A stretch of 64,000 bases of DNA from an uncultured Lachnospiraceae bacterium (GTDB lineage Bacteria; Bacillota; Clostridia; Lachnospirales; Lachnospiraceae), in the NCBI GenBank assembly GCA_947625205.1, contig CANQNN010000015.1, positions 1 to 64,000 of the forward strand. The letters are read 5' to 3'. How positions within the stretch are numbered: position 1 is the stretch's first letter; each line of letters starts with the position of its first letter. Positions 44,384-54,379 of this stretch are shown one piece after another. The notes beneath the pieces were generated by a model. It searched no databases and was not told the DNA's origin. It was given only the letters and a program-made list of their open reading frames with translations. A program made the translations under genes and the position numbers.

Positions 44384-46180
44384 TTACCGTCCGCTTATAT
44401 CGCTGATCCTTTTAAGTTCATCCACCGGAAAACTGATCGTGACCATCGTGCCCGCTCCGGCCTCGCTGTCTATTTCAAACCGTACTCTATCCCGTGAAGC
44501 CATCTTCAGCCGCAACGCCGCATTCAGGATCCCCACATGGTTTGTTTCCTTCAGCTTGTCAATGCTGACGCCTCTCATCTCTTCCAGGATACTGCCGCAC
44601 TGTTCCTCAGTCATACCGTGTCCGGTATCCTCTATCTCGGCCACCAGCATATCCTCCTGTATAGAGATACGGACAAACACCCAGCTGGCAAGCGTCTTAT
44701 TCTCCATACCGTGCACGCAGGCATTCTCCACGAAAGTTACCAGCGACAGCTTAGGAAGTCTGTAATCCAGGCATTCCTCATCCACATTGATCTCATACGA
44801 CAGCTTTGCGCCAAACCGATACTTCTGCAGCTCCAGATAGGCCTCCACAAACTCCACCTCATTCCTGATGCAGACAAGGTCGTCACCCCACTCCACATTC
44901 TGACGCTCCATCAGGGCCAGCTTCTGAACCATATCGGCAGTCTCAAATTCGTTTTTTAACACACTGTGCATACGAATGCTCTCAAGCGCATTGAACAGAA
45001 AGTGAGGATTGATCTGACTATGCAGTGCCAATAGCTCTGCGTTCTGTCTTGCGATATCGATCTCTTGACTTCGCAGCCTGTTCTTGTACACCGTCTGTAT
45101 CAGTTCGTTCATACGTTGCGCCATTCTGTTATAGCTTGCCATTAGTGTGCTGATCTCGTCATTTCCCCGCACCTCCGGCAGCTGTTTGAGCTCTTCGCCG
45201 TCCACATCCCTGAATATCCTGTCCATCTCTCTGATGCGCTGCGTAAAGGATCTGTTTATAAGTCCCATGAACAGAAACGGCAGCACCACATTGATACAGA
45301 TCAGGCCGCCAATAAGAGGCGCGTTTCTTAACAGGATCTCTCCCGAATCGATCTTAGGCGTCATCACATAAATATCCCATGTTCTCCCATAGATATTGAT
45401 CGTTTCATGCACACCCGCACTGCTTATAAGCTGCGCATCCATATTTTCAAACGGAACCTGAAGACCTCCTCTGCCATCGTTGGAAAAAAGGATCCGGTCT
45501 CCCTCGCAGACATAGAGGACAGCTGAATACTTGGCATTTATGATATCTGACGACATACCGCTGTAATCCATGTTGATCTTTAAAACGCTCTTCTCTTTGC
45601 CCTTATTATAATAGTCCATGTGACGGGCCAGCGATATCATTCTGGCACGGTTCATACCCGTACTCGCATAGTCGGAAAAAATAATGACATCTCTGTCGCT
45701 TTTATCCAGTTCTCCGTACCACCATGTATTCTCCGCCATCTCAAGCCGCTGAAAATATCCGCCGTTGACGATCCCGTCATTGTCGCCGTAGATGACTGCA
45801 CTGTAATGGCTGTTGCTCACACCGACCGCATAGAGAGAATCCTTGATAAAATCAGTATATTGCCCATAGTAATCCGCGGGAGAGGTAAATTCGGATGATA
45901 TAAATTCATTGACGTACCGGTTGATATAAATATTCTGCATCAGTCCCAGGGCATTATCGATAGAATCATTGATCGTATACTTGACCGATCCGGCAATATT
46001 GTTCATCTCCTGCATTGTCACACGCTTTTCCTCATTCACGATCAGTGTCAGGATCACGCTGTCCGTGATAAGTAGAGGTAGCAGCACACAGAATATCTGT
46101 ATCAGTATCAGCTTTTGCCGTATGCGCAGATCATCCAGCTTATCCGCCAGGAAAAAACTCTTTTTCTTACCTTCCGACAT
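44384..46180 (-). CDS. YesM-type sensor histidine kinase
   Basis: A 598-residue membrane kinase from the ATG ending 46180 (GGGAG 8 bp upstream). TM1 lies at about 25-45 and TM2 near 290-310, around an extracellular sensor. A HAMP region (DGEELKQLPEVRGNDEISTL) precedes the His_kinase domain with INPHFLFNALESIR. The HATPase has LSLVTFVENACVHG and DTGHGM. It is paired with the downstream YesN-like regulator and probably senses a sugar at the membrane. Confidence 0.92.
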   Translation of the reverse strand: MSEGKKKSFFLADKLDDLRIRQKLILIQIFCVLLPLLITDSVILTLIVNEEKRVTMQEMNNIAGSVKYTINDSIDNALGLMQNIYINRYVNEFISSEFTSPADYYGQYTDFIKDSLYAVGVSNSHYSAVIYGDNDGIVNGGYFQRLEMAENTWWYGELDKSDRDVIIFSDYASTGMNRARMISLARHMDYYNKGKEKSVLKINMDYSGMSSDIINAKYSAVLYVCEGDRILFSNDGRGGLQVPFENMDAQLISSAGVHETINIYGRTWDIYVMTPKIDSGEILLRNAPLIGGLICINVVLPFLFMGLINRSFTQRIREMDRIFRDVDGEELKQLPEVRGNDEISTLMASYNRMAQRMNELIQTVYKNRLRSQEIDIARQNAELLALHSQINPHFLFNALESIRMHSVLKNEFETADMVQKLALMERQNVEWGDDLVCIRNEVEFVEAYLELQKYRFGAKLSYEINVDEECLDYRLPKLSLVTFVENACVHGMENKTLASWVFVRISIQEDMLVAEIEDTGHGMTEEQCGSILEEMRGVSIDKLKETNHVGILNAALRLKMASRDRVRFEIDSEAGAGTMVTISFPVDELKRISDISGR

Positions 46181-46233
46181 TGACGTACTCCCTTTTACAG
46201 CCATCATATATAAATATACCCGTCATCTTACGC

Positions 46234-47643
46234 TCATTCACGCTCCGGTATAAGCGTAAATGATTTCAGGCTCGCATTACCTTCTCCCGTGTATGTGATA
46301 TAAAAAGCATATACGCCGTCCGCAAGCGCAATGTCTGCCGTATAGGTTTCCCAGACATTCGTGTAATCTATCTTGATAGCCGCGATCGGGTCCCCATCCC
46401 ATTTCGTCCTGATCTCAAAGATCCCGCCGGCATATCCTCTCGTGGTGATAGCGATCTTCCTGATTCCTTTGCAGTCAAAATACTTAAATCCGGCTGTGGC
46501 GGAGTCTTTGATATTGGCAATGTATCCTTCCTCCCGGTCCCCATCCCTTCCGTCCTGCATGATCTTCGGGAAGCTGTCGCCGCCCACATAAGCAGAGGGG
46601 GTTGATGTAAACAAATTGCATGCCAGATACGCGGGATGCTCTCCCTCGCCGGTGAGCGGTCCCCCGTTTAGGCCGCAGGACGTCATCTCCACCTGCGGGA
46701 TACTCCCGTCTGCAGTAAAATGTATTTCTTCCGCACATCCCTGCCTGCTGTACCATGTACCGTTGGTATGGCGGTGATAGAAGATGTACCACTTACGCCC
46801 TATCTCGACAATACTTCCGTGATTGTTTGCGCCGTATGCCGTCGGCATATCCGCCGGTTTGTAGCTGTCAATATGCATGTCGCAGTTGCTGACTATAACG
46901 CCTCCGTACTTAAAATCCGCATCAGGCTTGTCACTCGTGGCATAACATAACTCGTGCATGACCTGGGACGAATAGATAAAATAATAGGTCTCTCCCCTCT
47001 TACGGATAGACGGTGCTTCAAAGAAAGCGTGTCCTTCATACTCCGTACCTTCAGCGTACGCGGAACCCGGTATGATAAACGCAGGCGCCTTTCTGACCGT
47101 AAGCATATCTTCGTCCAGCAGCGTAACCATCGCTCCCGTTCGGGATTTATCTCCCACGCCGCAAAAACCGGTATACAGCCACGTGTTCTTTCCTTCTGTC
47201 AGCACGCCCGGATCAAATTGCGGTTCATCTCCCTCGCGCTCACCCAGTCGGGTCCCATCCGGATAATGGACGTACCCGTAGAATTCATAGCTTCCCGCCG
47301 GCGTATCGCAGACCGCCACAGACACGACCGGCACCTTATCCAGCACATAATACAGATAGTATCTTCCGTCCGGCCCGACCGTCACATCCGGCGCATACAG
47401 ACACATCTTGCCGTCTCTGTTAAGCGGATCTGCCGTCTTAGGGTAGATAACTCCCTCATAACGCCAGTTACCCGGATCGTCCGCCGGGGCCGACCAGCAC
47501 ACATAATCGCCCATGCAAAATACATAACCGTTGTAAAAATCATGGGAACCGTACACATACACCCTGTCGCCAAAGACATAGGGCTCCCCGTCCGGTATGT
47601 ACTCCCACGATGGCAGATACGGATTAAACGCTTCTTTTTTCAT
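46234..47643 (-). CDS. GH43 glycoside hydrolase with C-terminal CBM6-like domain
   Basis: A 469-residue five-bladed beta-propeller enzyme from MKKEAFNPYL. GEPYVFGDRVYVYGSHD holds the catalytic base region (Asp), YAPDVTVGPDGRYYLYY the pKa-modulating Asp, and GHAFFEAPSIRKRGETYYFI the acid Glu. The last 130 residues are a CBM6-like beta-sandwich (FKYFDCKGIRKIAITTRGYA). There is no signal peptide. Likely beta-xylosidase or arabinofuranosidase on imported oligosaccharides. It begins the operon that continues with the kinase and regulator. Confidence 0.92.
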   Translation of the reverse strand: MKKEAFNPYLPSWEYIPDGEPYVFGDRVYVYGSHDFYNGYVFCMGDYVCWSAPADDPGNWRYEGVIYPKTADPLNRDGKMCLYAPDVTVGPDGRYYLYYVLDKVPVVSVAVCDTPAGSYEFYGYVHYPDGTRLGEREGDEPQFDPGVLTEGKNTWLYTGFCGVGDKSRTGAMVTLLDEDMLTVRKAPAFIIPGSAYAEGTEYEGHAFFEAPSIRKRGETYYFIYSSQVMHELCYATSDKPDADFKYGGVIVSNCDMHIDSYKPADMPTAYGANNHGSIVEIGRKWYIFYHRHTNGTWYSRQGCAEEIHFTADGSIPQVEMTSCGLNGGPLTGEGEHPAYLACNLFTSTPSAYVGGDSFPKIMQDGRDGDREEGYIANIKDSATAGFKYFDCKGIRKIAITTRGYAGGIFEIRTKWDGDPIAAIKIDYTNVWETYTADIALADGVYAFYITYTGEGNASLKSFTLIPERE

Positions 47644-47670
47644 ATTAAACTCTGACCTCCAATCCTGCAT

Positions 47671-47709
47671 AAAAAAGGCTGCCCACCGGACAAACCGGTA
47701 CGACAGCCC
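47671..47709 (-). terminator. Terminator after chemoreceptor gene
   Basis: On the minus strand GGCTG and ACCGG pair with CCGGT and CAGCC (small internal loops), followed by TTTTTT. It lies just past the stop of the chemoreceptor gene at 47722 and before the GH43 start. Confidence 0.8.
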
Positions 47710-47721
47710 TGTTTCATCATT

Positions 47722-49776
47722 TTATGAATCCGCATGGAAGCGGTTGATGATCTTCTCAAGCTCTTTGATAAGCTGTTTGTTGTTGTCCGACTGCACACGG
47801 ATCTCATCCGCGATCTCTTTCGTTGTTCCGCTCTTGTCAGCGATCACATCGATAGCGCATTCATTTTCCTCCGCGATCTTCTTCACGGAAGAAACACTGT
47901 CGGAGATCCGCTGCAGAGAACTACTCAGCGTATCGGTGGAAGCATCCAGATTCATGATATCCTGCCGTATGCCGTCTACGGCGATACTGTACTGGTCCGC
48001 GCTCTCAGCGAATTGCTTGAACTCCTCCATGACCGTGCCCTCCAGGAACTGCAAGATCCTGTCGAAGCAGTCCCTGACGACATCCACGCTCTCATTTGCG
48101 TTATTACAAATACTCTGGATATTGGACGCCGTGGTCGTTGATGTCTCAGCCAGGTTGCCGATCTCTCCGGCGACTACCGCAAATCCTCTTCCGGCCTCGC
48201 CCGCTCTCGCCGCCTCGATGGAAGCGTTTAGGGATAACAGGTTCGTCTGGGAAGCGATATTTAAGATATTGTCCGTCATGGCGTTGATCTGGGAAATATC
48301 CTGCAGTCTCAGCATGGCGTCCTGTACGGCCTGTTTCGTCTCGCCGAATGTCTTACGGCTGTTCTCATATGCCTCCTGCGCCTGTCTGCGCATCTCATGA
48401 GAGCTGTCGATCAGCACGTTGCTGGACTTAATACTGTTCTGCAGATTCTCCAGCGTCTCAGATACCCACTGGTCGATACCGGTCACTTTCTCGTGCACAT
48501 CCGATACCACCTGTTCGGTGCTTCCCAGGCTTGCCGACAACTGTTCGATGGTAGCCGTGTTGTCCGTCACACAGTCAACCAGCTTATAGGAGTAATCGTC
48601 TAATTCGTCGGTCTTCTCCTTCAGCGAATAGCAGCACTGCCCCAGCGTCTCCACCACCTCCTGCAGAGACTGGATCAGAACGTCCGTTGCCTGTGCGATA
48701 CTGCCCAGTTCGTCATTACGGGCGGTAAACTTCTGGATATCCGGCTGATAAGAGATATCGCCGTCCTTGACTTTACCGAGGATATCGCCCGAAACCTTGA
48801 CAGGCTTGATCAGGAAATTGATCGATACATATGTAAATACCATCATGACCAGAACGCCCACCAGACAGATCAGAAACAGGATGAGACGAACCTGTCTGAC
48901 AGATGCAAACAGCTCCGATGCAGGGTCTGTGATGATAAAGACCCATCCTCTGTCCGCCATATAATTGTAAGCCGCCATATACTCCGTGCCGTTATCCTCA
49001 TAGTTAAGAATATCCGTTGAGGAAGCGCCGCCGCTCCTGACCGCATCCAGGATCTCACTGATATATGCCTCCTCCGCCACGGTGGCGATCAGCTCCGGAT
49101 CACCGTTAAAAATATATTCTCCCGTATTGACATTGACCATATAATACTGCAGCTGCTCCATGCCGCCCTTGGGAAGCGCATCAAGCGTTGCCACCAGACC
49201 GTCCGTAAAGATGCCGCCGCCAACCAGACCGATGGGATTGCCGGATTCGTCCAGACAAGCCCTGTACATGGATATGATCTGGGCGCCGCTGGCCGGCGAT
49301 ATAATAATACCTGTATTGTATACGCCGTCCGCCGCGAGCATGGCGTCCTGCAGCGCCTTAAGAGGATCGCCCTCTCTTGTCGTGATACCCACGACCGCCG
49401 CATTCGTATGCGCCAGCACATGGGTGTTCCACTCGCTGGCATAAATACCCTCCAGGTACGCCCTGTCAGAGCTGAACTTCTCCGTATATGCCTGTGCAGC
49501 CGCCGTTGCCGCGGCATCCTGCGGCGCTTTGAGTAATGCCGTGATCTCACCCGCACGGCTGTATGCCGTCAGATAATTCTCCGCTTCCTCCACATAATTC
49601 TCGATCAGCTGCGAACGCTCCTGCGCGATCGTCTCCATGCTCTGGATCACATTGGTCTTGATATTGTTTGTCATTGCCGAATTCATGAACAGATATACAA
49701 ACAAAAACACAATGACCATGACAATGATCTGGGCACATACCATGACTGCCACAATACCGATGTTTTTCTTCTTCAT
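47722..49776 (-). CDS. Methyl-accepting chemotaxis protein with Cache sensor
   Basis: A 684-residue chemoreceptor. TM1 lies at about 7-30. An extracellular dCache-like domain spans 35-285 ([59 protein letters not shown]). TM2 is near 295-315 and HAMP follows. The signalling tip is [20 protein letters not shown]. dCache receptors bind small molecules such as amino acids, purines or sugars. Its place between GH5 and GH43 genes suggests, but does not show, a plant-cell-wall cue. Confidence 0.93.
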   Translation of the reverse strand: MKKKNIGIVAVMVCAQIIVMVIVFLFVYLFMNSAMTNNIKTNVIQSMETIAQERSQLIENYVEEAENYLTAYSRAGEITALLKAPQDAAATAAAQAYTEKFSSDRAYLEGIYASEWNTHVLAHTNAAVVGITTREGDPLKALQDAMLAADGVYNTGIIISPASGAQIISMYRACLDESGNPIGLVGGGIFTDGLVATLDALPKGGMEQLQYYMVNVNTGEYIFNGDPELIATVAEEAYISEILDAVRSGGASSTDILNYEDNGTEYMAAYNYMADRGWVFIITDPASELFASVRQVRLILFLICLVGVLVMMVFTYVSINFLIKPVKVSGDILGKVKDGDISYQPDIQKFTARNDELGSIAQATDVLIQSLQEVVETLGQCCYSLKEKTDELDDYSYKLVDCVTDNTATIEQLSASLGSTEQVVSDVHEKVTGIDQWVSETLENLQNSIKSSNVLIDSSHEMRRQAQEAYENSRKTFGETKQAVQDAMLRLQDISQINAMTDNILNIASQTNLLSLNASIEAARAGEAGRGFAVVAGEIGNLAETSTTTASNIQSICNNANESVDVVRDCFDRILQFLEGTVMEEFKQFAESADQYSIAVDGIRQDIMNLDASTDTLSSSLQRISDSVSSVKKIAEENECAIDVIADKSGTTKEIADEIRVQSDNNKQLIKELEKIINRFHADS

Positions 49777-49974
49777 TTGCCTAATCCCCCTACATTATTT
49801 CCATTCTCTGACCATCTGACCGCCGCGGTCAGATTCCCACGTCAGCATCCCTTTATAACCGTTCTGCGGTTACAATATACTGCTATGAAGAATTATACAC
49901 TATCGGTACGCTTTATTATACGTAATTCTTGCGGTCTCATATTCAATTATTGCGCAGTCCTGCTGCCGATAATC
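49777..49974. other. Intergenic region with two dyads upstream of chemoreceptor
   Basis: No gene is seen. Two dyads are present: CTGACCG-CCG-CGGTCAG near 49817-49833 and TAACCG-TTCTG-CGGTTA near 49857-49873. They may be operators for the chemoreceptor promoter or the end structures of the upstream GH5 transcript. Confidence 0.4.
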
Positions 49975-50931
49975 CTACAGATATTTGAGCAGTTCCTCCC
50001 TGACGCCGTCCATACGGCTGTCCGAGATACCGAAATCCATCTCCCGGTAACTCCATGCCGCTCTGGAGATGCCATACTTTTCAAATACGCTGTTGATCAC
50101 CTTGAACCATTTGAGCGCATCCTCGGGCGGGACCCTGTCGATCACGCCATACTCTCCGCAGTACAGACATGTGCCGTTATCCTCGGCCTTCTTCATGGCG
50201 TCCGCAAACAGCTTCTCAAAATACGCCGGCGTGACGTCCATCTCCTCAAAAGAAAATTTTTTATCCGTAAGATCCCTGACCCAAGGCGCTCCCTGGTGGG
50301 TAAATTCCAACGGCGAATAACAGTGGAAATTGTAAACCACTTTATCATCATACGGCGCGGGCAGATCCTTTACCGCCTCCGGGCTGTTATTCCAATAGCT
50401 GCCAAGCAATATCAGCGTATCGGGCGCAAACCGGCGTATCCTCTCTATGCACTGCTCCGCAATGCCGTTCCAGCTCTCGCTGAACCGCTGCTCCGTGACT
50501 TCATTCAACAGTTCAAACGCCGCATGGTCAGAGTATTCGCCGAATCGCTTTGCCAGCTCTTCCCACAGAGCATAGAAACGTTCCTGATACCTCTCATTCT
50601 CAAAGAAGCCGCTCTCTTCCTCCCCCTCATCAAAGGAGAAGCCGGCCGTCTTATGCAGATCGATCACGGTATTCAATCCGTACTTCTTCGCCATACAGAC
50701 TGCCCTGTCCACCCGGTCAAAACCGCTCCGGTCATAACCGCCGTCCTCTTTTTCCAGAATATTATAATCGACCGGGATCCTCACATGGTCGAGTCCCCAG
50801 GAGGCGATCTTCTCCAGATCCGGCTCCGTGATAAAATGATCCAGTCTGTCCTGGCTGTAATCGCACTGGGAAAACCAGCCGCCCAGATCGATCCCTCTGT
50901 AAAAACCTCTTTCACGCATGATATGATTCAT
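49975..50931 (-). CDS. GH5-family glycoside hydrolase (cellulase fold)
   Basis: A 318-residue TIM-barrel enzyme. I prefer the ATG at 50929-50931 (GGAG 6 bp upstream); one 12 bp earlier is possible. FYRGIDLGGWFSQCDY opens the fold, AFELLNEVTEQ has the acid/base Glu after Asn, YNFHCYSPLEFTHQG the conserved His/Tyr, and LYCGEYGVID the nucleophile Glu. No signal peptide, so it acts on intracellular oligosaccharides. GH5 includes xylanases, glucanases and mannanases; the exact specificity cannot be read. Confidence 0.9.
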   Translation of the reverse strand: MNHIMRERGFYRGIDLGGWFSQCDYSQDRLDHFITEPDLEKIASWGLDHVRIPVDYNILEKEDGGYDRSGFDRVDRAVCMAKKYGLNTVIDLHKTAGFSFDEGEEESGFFENERYQERFYALWEELAKRFGEYSDHAAFELLNEVTEQRFSESWNGIAEQCIERIRRFAPDTLILLGSYWNNSPEAVKDLPAPYDDKVVYNFHCYSPLEFTHQGAPWVRDLTDKKFSFEEMDVTPAYFEKLFADAMKKAEDNGTCLYCGEYGVIDRVPPEDALKWFKVINSVFEKYGISRAAWSYREMDFGISDSRMDGVREELLKYL

Positions 50932-50990
50932 ATGATTCTCCATTCCGCAGCGCCTTTATCCCTGTTCTCACGGGCGGCGCATCACGCTCT

Positions 50991-52418
50991 CTATACTCTC
51001 TTAAAACGGTTCACCTCGTCGTTCAGCTTCTGCGATATCTTCTGATTATGCTCCGTCTCTCTCTGGATCTGGACCATAGATTCCACAAGTGCGACCGCGT
51101 TGTCCGCCACGTTGGTAATACCCTGCGCATTATCTTCCACCACGGTAGAAATATCGTTGATGCCATTGCTCATGTTGTCCATCGTCTGACTGATATCCTC
51201 GGTATTGGACGCCATATCGCTTAAGATCGCGCCCACACTGTCCGCATCCTGCTTATACTGCTGTACGATCTCCACAAAGCTGTCATAGTCTTTCATCACA
51301 TTCTCGCCGACAAACTGCAGCATCTGCTCAGCGTTTCTCGCCAGCTTTTCCACCGCTTCCGTCACAAGGCTGCTGATGTTCTGGATATTGCCTGCCGCCT
51401 GGGCGCTGCTGTCGGCCAGTCCTCTGATCTCATCCGCCACCACAGCAAAACCTCTTCCGGCTTCTCCTGCTCTTGCCGCCTCGATGGATGCGTTCAAAGA
51501 AAGCAGATTGGTCTGGCTGGTAATGTTCAGTATATCCTGCGTCATCTCATTGATCTTCTGCGCGTTGCGGCTCTCCTCGAGCGCAGCCTGAAGCGCCTCC
51601 CTGATCTGCGCGATCGTCCTTCCCGCATTCTCTTTGCTCTCAACAGTAGTTTGCTGCATCTTGGTGGCACGTTCCTGAATATCCCGCACTAACCCTGCGC
51701 CGTCCTGAACGCTGGTGTTCATGGACTGGATCTCCTTCAGGATATTACCGCTGCCCAGGGAAAGCTGGCTGAGCGTGGCCGATATCTCCTCCATGCTTGC
51801 CGCCATCTGCTGTGTCGCTGCGGACACATTGCTTGCGCTCTCATTGGAATCTGTGATCTGATCGGTGATCACCTGTGCCGACTGCGCCATATTTCCCGAT
51901 TCGGTCTTTAAGTCCTGCATGATCTTCTGGAGCTGTCCGATAAAGCTGTTGATGCCGACCGCCATCTGGCCGATCTCATCCCCCGTTTTGGCGGGGATAC
52001 GCTCTGTCAGGTCGCCTTCTCCCGCATCCAGCTTATCCGTGATCGCACGGAGTGCCACTCCGGAATCCCTGGCCGGTTTCACGATCGTTTTCGCCACGAT
52101 CATTACCGTGACCACCAATATGATTATGTATAACGCCGCCGCGCAGTAATTAAAAATAACGGTCCCCTGGATCTGGACCTGGCTGCGGCGCATAGCTTCG
52201 TCCGCTTCCGACATGAGCGCATCCATATCTTCGCCGCCCTGCGCAGAACTGTCTATCGCACTCTTCTGTGCCTTCTCAAGCGTCTGGCATACCTCTCCGA
52301 GCCTGCTGTTGAAGCTGCTGATCGTCTTTAATCCCGAAATATTTAATCCGATGATCGTGACAAGCAGTATGCCGATGACCCCCAGCGCGATGTAGATTTT
52401 CATTCCGATGCTTTTCAT
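50991..52418 (-). CDS. Methyl-accepting chemotaxis protein (small 4HB-like sensor)
   Basis: A 475-residue chemoreceptor from the ATG ending 52418 (GGAGG 8 bp upstream). TM1 lies at about 5-27. A short helical extracellular segment follows (ISSFNSRLGEVCQTLEKAQK) with TM2 near 87-108. HAMP is ALRAITDKLDAGEGDLTERI, and the signalling tip [20 protein letters not shown]. The sensor domain is only about 60 residues. It ends 59 bp before the GH5 start. Confidence 0.92.
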   Translation of the reverse strand: MKSIGMKIYIALGVIGILLVTIIGLNISGLKTISSFNSRLGEVCQTLEKAQKSAIDSSAQGGEDMDALMSEADEAMRRSQVQIQGTVIFNYCAAALYIIILVVTVMIVAKTIVKPARDSGVALRAITDKLDAGEGDLTERIPAKTGDEIGQMAVGINSFIGQLQKIMQDLKTESGNMAQSAQVITDQITDSNESASNVSAATQQMAASMEEISATLSQLSLGSGNILKEIQSMNTSVQDGAGLVRDIQERATKMQQTTVESKENAGRTIAQIREALQAALEESRNAQKINEMTQDILNITSQTNLLSLNASIEAARAGEAGRGFAVVADEIRGLADSSAQAAGNIQNISSLVTEAVEKLARNAEQMLQFVGENVMKDYDSFVEIVQQYKQDADSVGAILSDMASNTEDISQTMDNMSNGINDISTVVEDNAQGITNVADNAVALVESMVQIQRETEHNQKISQKLNDEVNRFKRV

Positions 52419-52555
52419 TTTAAAATCCTCCTGCACTTATTTATATTTAATAAATACCCTTTTTGATCCCGGGCGGTAAAACTATGTGCGCCGTATACTT
52501 TATTGTATTACTTTTCCACCCCATAAATCAACACCAAACATCTGACAAATTGTTC

Positions 52556-54370
52556 TTAAATTGTATTTCCGGCGAACTGCGTCATATACAGTTCATAGTA
52601 CCTTCCTTCTTTTTTCAGAAGCTCCTCGTGATTGCCCGCCTCGACGATCCTTCCCCGGTCCATGACAACGATATAATCCGCATCCTGTATCGTGGAAAGA
52701 CGGTGCGCGATGATCAGGCTGGTCCTGTTCTCCATCAGCTTCACCATTGCGTCCTGGATCCGCTTCTCCGTCCTTGTATCCACGCTGGATGTGGCCTCGT
52801 CCAGTATCAGTATCCCCGGCTGCGCCAGAAAGGCCCTGGCAATAGCCAGAAGCTGTCTCTGCCCCTGCGACAGATTGTACCCCTCCCCGGCGAGCACCGT
52901 ATCATAACCGTCTTTCAGCCGCAGGATCATATCATGACAGTTACTCATTCTGGCCGCCTGTTCCATCTCCTCGTCCGTGGCCTGCTGTCTGGAATATTTC
53001 AGATTATTCCGTACCGTGTCGGCAAAAAGCACCGTATCCTGCAGCACAATCGCTGTGTTTTTCCGTAACGTGCGGCAGTCGATATCCCTGATGTTGACCC
53101 CGTCTATCAGGATTTCTCCGCTGTCCACATCGTAAAAACGCATCAGCAGATTGACCACCGTTGTCTTACCGCTGCCGGTGGCGCCCACGAGCGCGATCTT
53201 GTGTCCTGCCCGTACCTCCAGATTAAAATCGTGCAGTACCTGCTGCCCGGGAACATACGAGAAATACACGTTTCGGAAAGTGATCACTCCCCTGGTATTC
53301 TCCATACCGTTTTCCCCCGATTTGTCTTCCCGTGGCTGATCCATAATGGCAAACACGCGCTCCGCACCGGCAACAGCGGTTTGTATCTGCCCGTAGATCT
53401 GCGCGATCTCATCGATGGGACGCCCAAACTGCTTGGCGTAGACGATGAACGCCGAGATTATACCGATGGAGATCACGCCGTTTACCGCGAAATAACCGCC
53501 AAACGCCGCAATAATGACAAAACCCACATTGTTGATCACGTTCATGACAGGTCCCATCGAACCGCCCAGGATCTCCGCAAAAATGCCCGATCTCGTCAAT
53601 TCATCGGCGGTCCTGTTAAATTTCTCCACGACCGCGCTCTGTCTCTCATATGCGACCACCGTCCTGTAGCCGCCCACCATCTCTTCGACTGTTCCGTTGA
53701 GCTCTCCGAGCAGCACCTGTCTTCTGCGGTAAAAAGAGCGCATGGCGGTGGAGAGAAATTTGGTCGCCATAACGGTCAATATCACCGTCGTACATGACAG
53801 CAGCGCAAGCTTCGGGCACAGGTAAAGCATCATCGCCACCGTCCCTATCACGGTCAGGACACCGGAAAAAAGCGAGCTGAGCGACTGCGACACGGTATTG
53901 GAAATATTCTCCACATCGTTCGTCATACGGCTCATGATATCGCCGTGGGAATGTCCGTCTATGTATCCCACCGGAAGATTCACTACGCAGTCGAACAGCT
54001 CCTCCCGCATCCTCTTTACGACCCGCTGGCTTAAAATAGCGCTTTCCCGGCTCTGCAGAAGCGTTCCGATGCTCTGCACTATGTATACGCCCAGCATCAA
54101 CAGCAGTATTCCAGGCAGCTTTCCGAACTCACGCTGGGATATGCTGTCTATGGCGTCGCTCTGCAGCCTCGGCGCATACACGGACGCGATCACAACAATA
54201 AAGACCACGCCGAGCAGAAATAGCACTACCTTTCTCTCATCGGCAAAATACCTTGTCAGGCGGCGCAGGGTCTTTGCGCCATCCTCCGGCTTCTCCACCT
54301 GTCTGTTGCGGGGGCTTCGCATGCCCGGCACTTTATAATTGCTTATGGACTGTTCCTTACTCCCGGTCAT
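52556..54370 (-). CDS. ABC exporter half-transporter, canonical ATPase site subunit
   Basis: A 604-residue TMD-NBD protein. After a 50-residue cytoplasmic tail come six TM helices. Walker A is VGATGSGKTTV and Walker B LILDEATSSVD with the catalytic Glu. The signature is NLSQGQRQLL, deviating from LSGGQ. It pairs with the next gene, whose site is complementary, to form one competent and one degenerate ATP site. GAGG precedes the ATG by 9 bp. Multidrug or peptide export is likely; the substrate is unknown. Confidence 0.93.
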   Translation of the reverse strand: MTGSKEQSISNYKVPGMRSPRNRQVEKPEDGAKTLRRLTRYFADERKVVLFLLGVVFIVVIASVYAPRLQSDAIDSISQREFGKLPGILLLMLGVYIVQSIGTLLQSRESAILSQRVVKRMREELFDCVVNLPVGYIDGHSHGDIMSRMTNDVENISNTVSQSLSSLFSGVLTVIGTVAMMLYLCPKLALLSCTTVILTVMATKFLSTAMRSFYRRRQVLLGELNGTVEEMVGGYRTVVAYERQSAVVEKFNRTADELTRSGIFAEILGGSMGPVMNVINNVGFVIIAAFGGYFAVNGVISIGIISAFIVYAKQFGRPIDEIAQIYGQIQTAVAGAERVFAIMDQPREDKSGENGMENTRGVITFRNVYFSYVPGQQVLHDFNLEVRAGHKIALVGATGSGKTTVVNLLMRFYDVDSGEILIDGVNIRDIDCRTLRKNTAIVLQDTVLFADTVRNNLKYSRQQATDEEMEQAARMSNCHDMILRLKDGYDTVLAGEGYNLSQGQRQLLAIARAFLAQPGILILDEATSSVDTRTEKRIQDAMVKLMENRTSLIIAHRLSTIQDADYIVVMDRGRIVEAGNHEELLKKEGRYYELYMTQFAGNTI

Positions 54371-54379
54371 CTGTCTTCC

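Noticed and set aside
49777..51045. 422-codon plus-strand frame
   Set aside because: Antisense to the GH5 gene, with no protein motifs.
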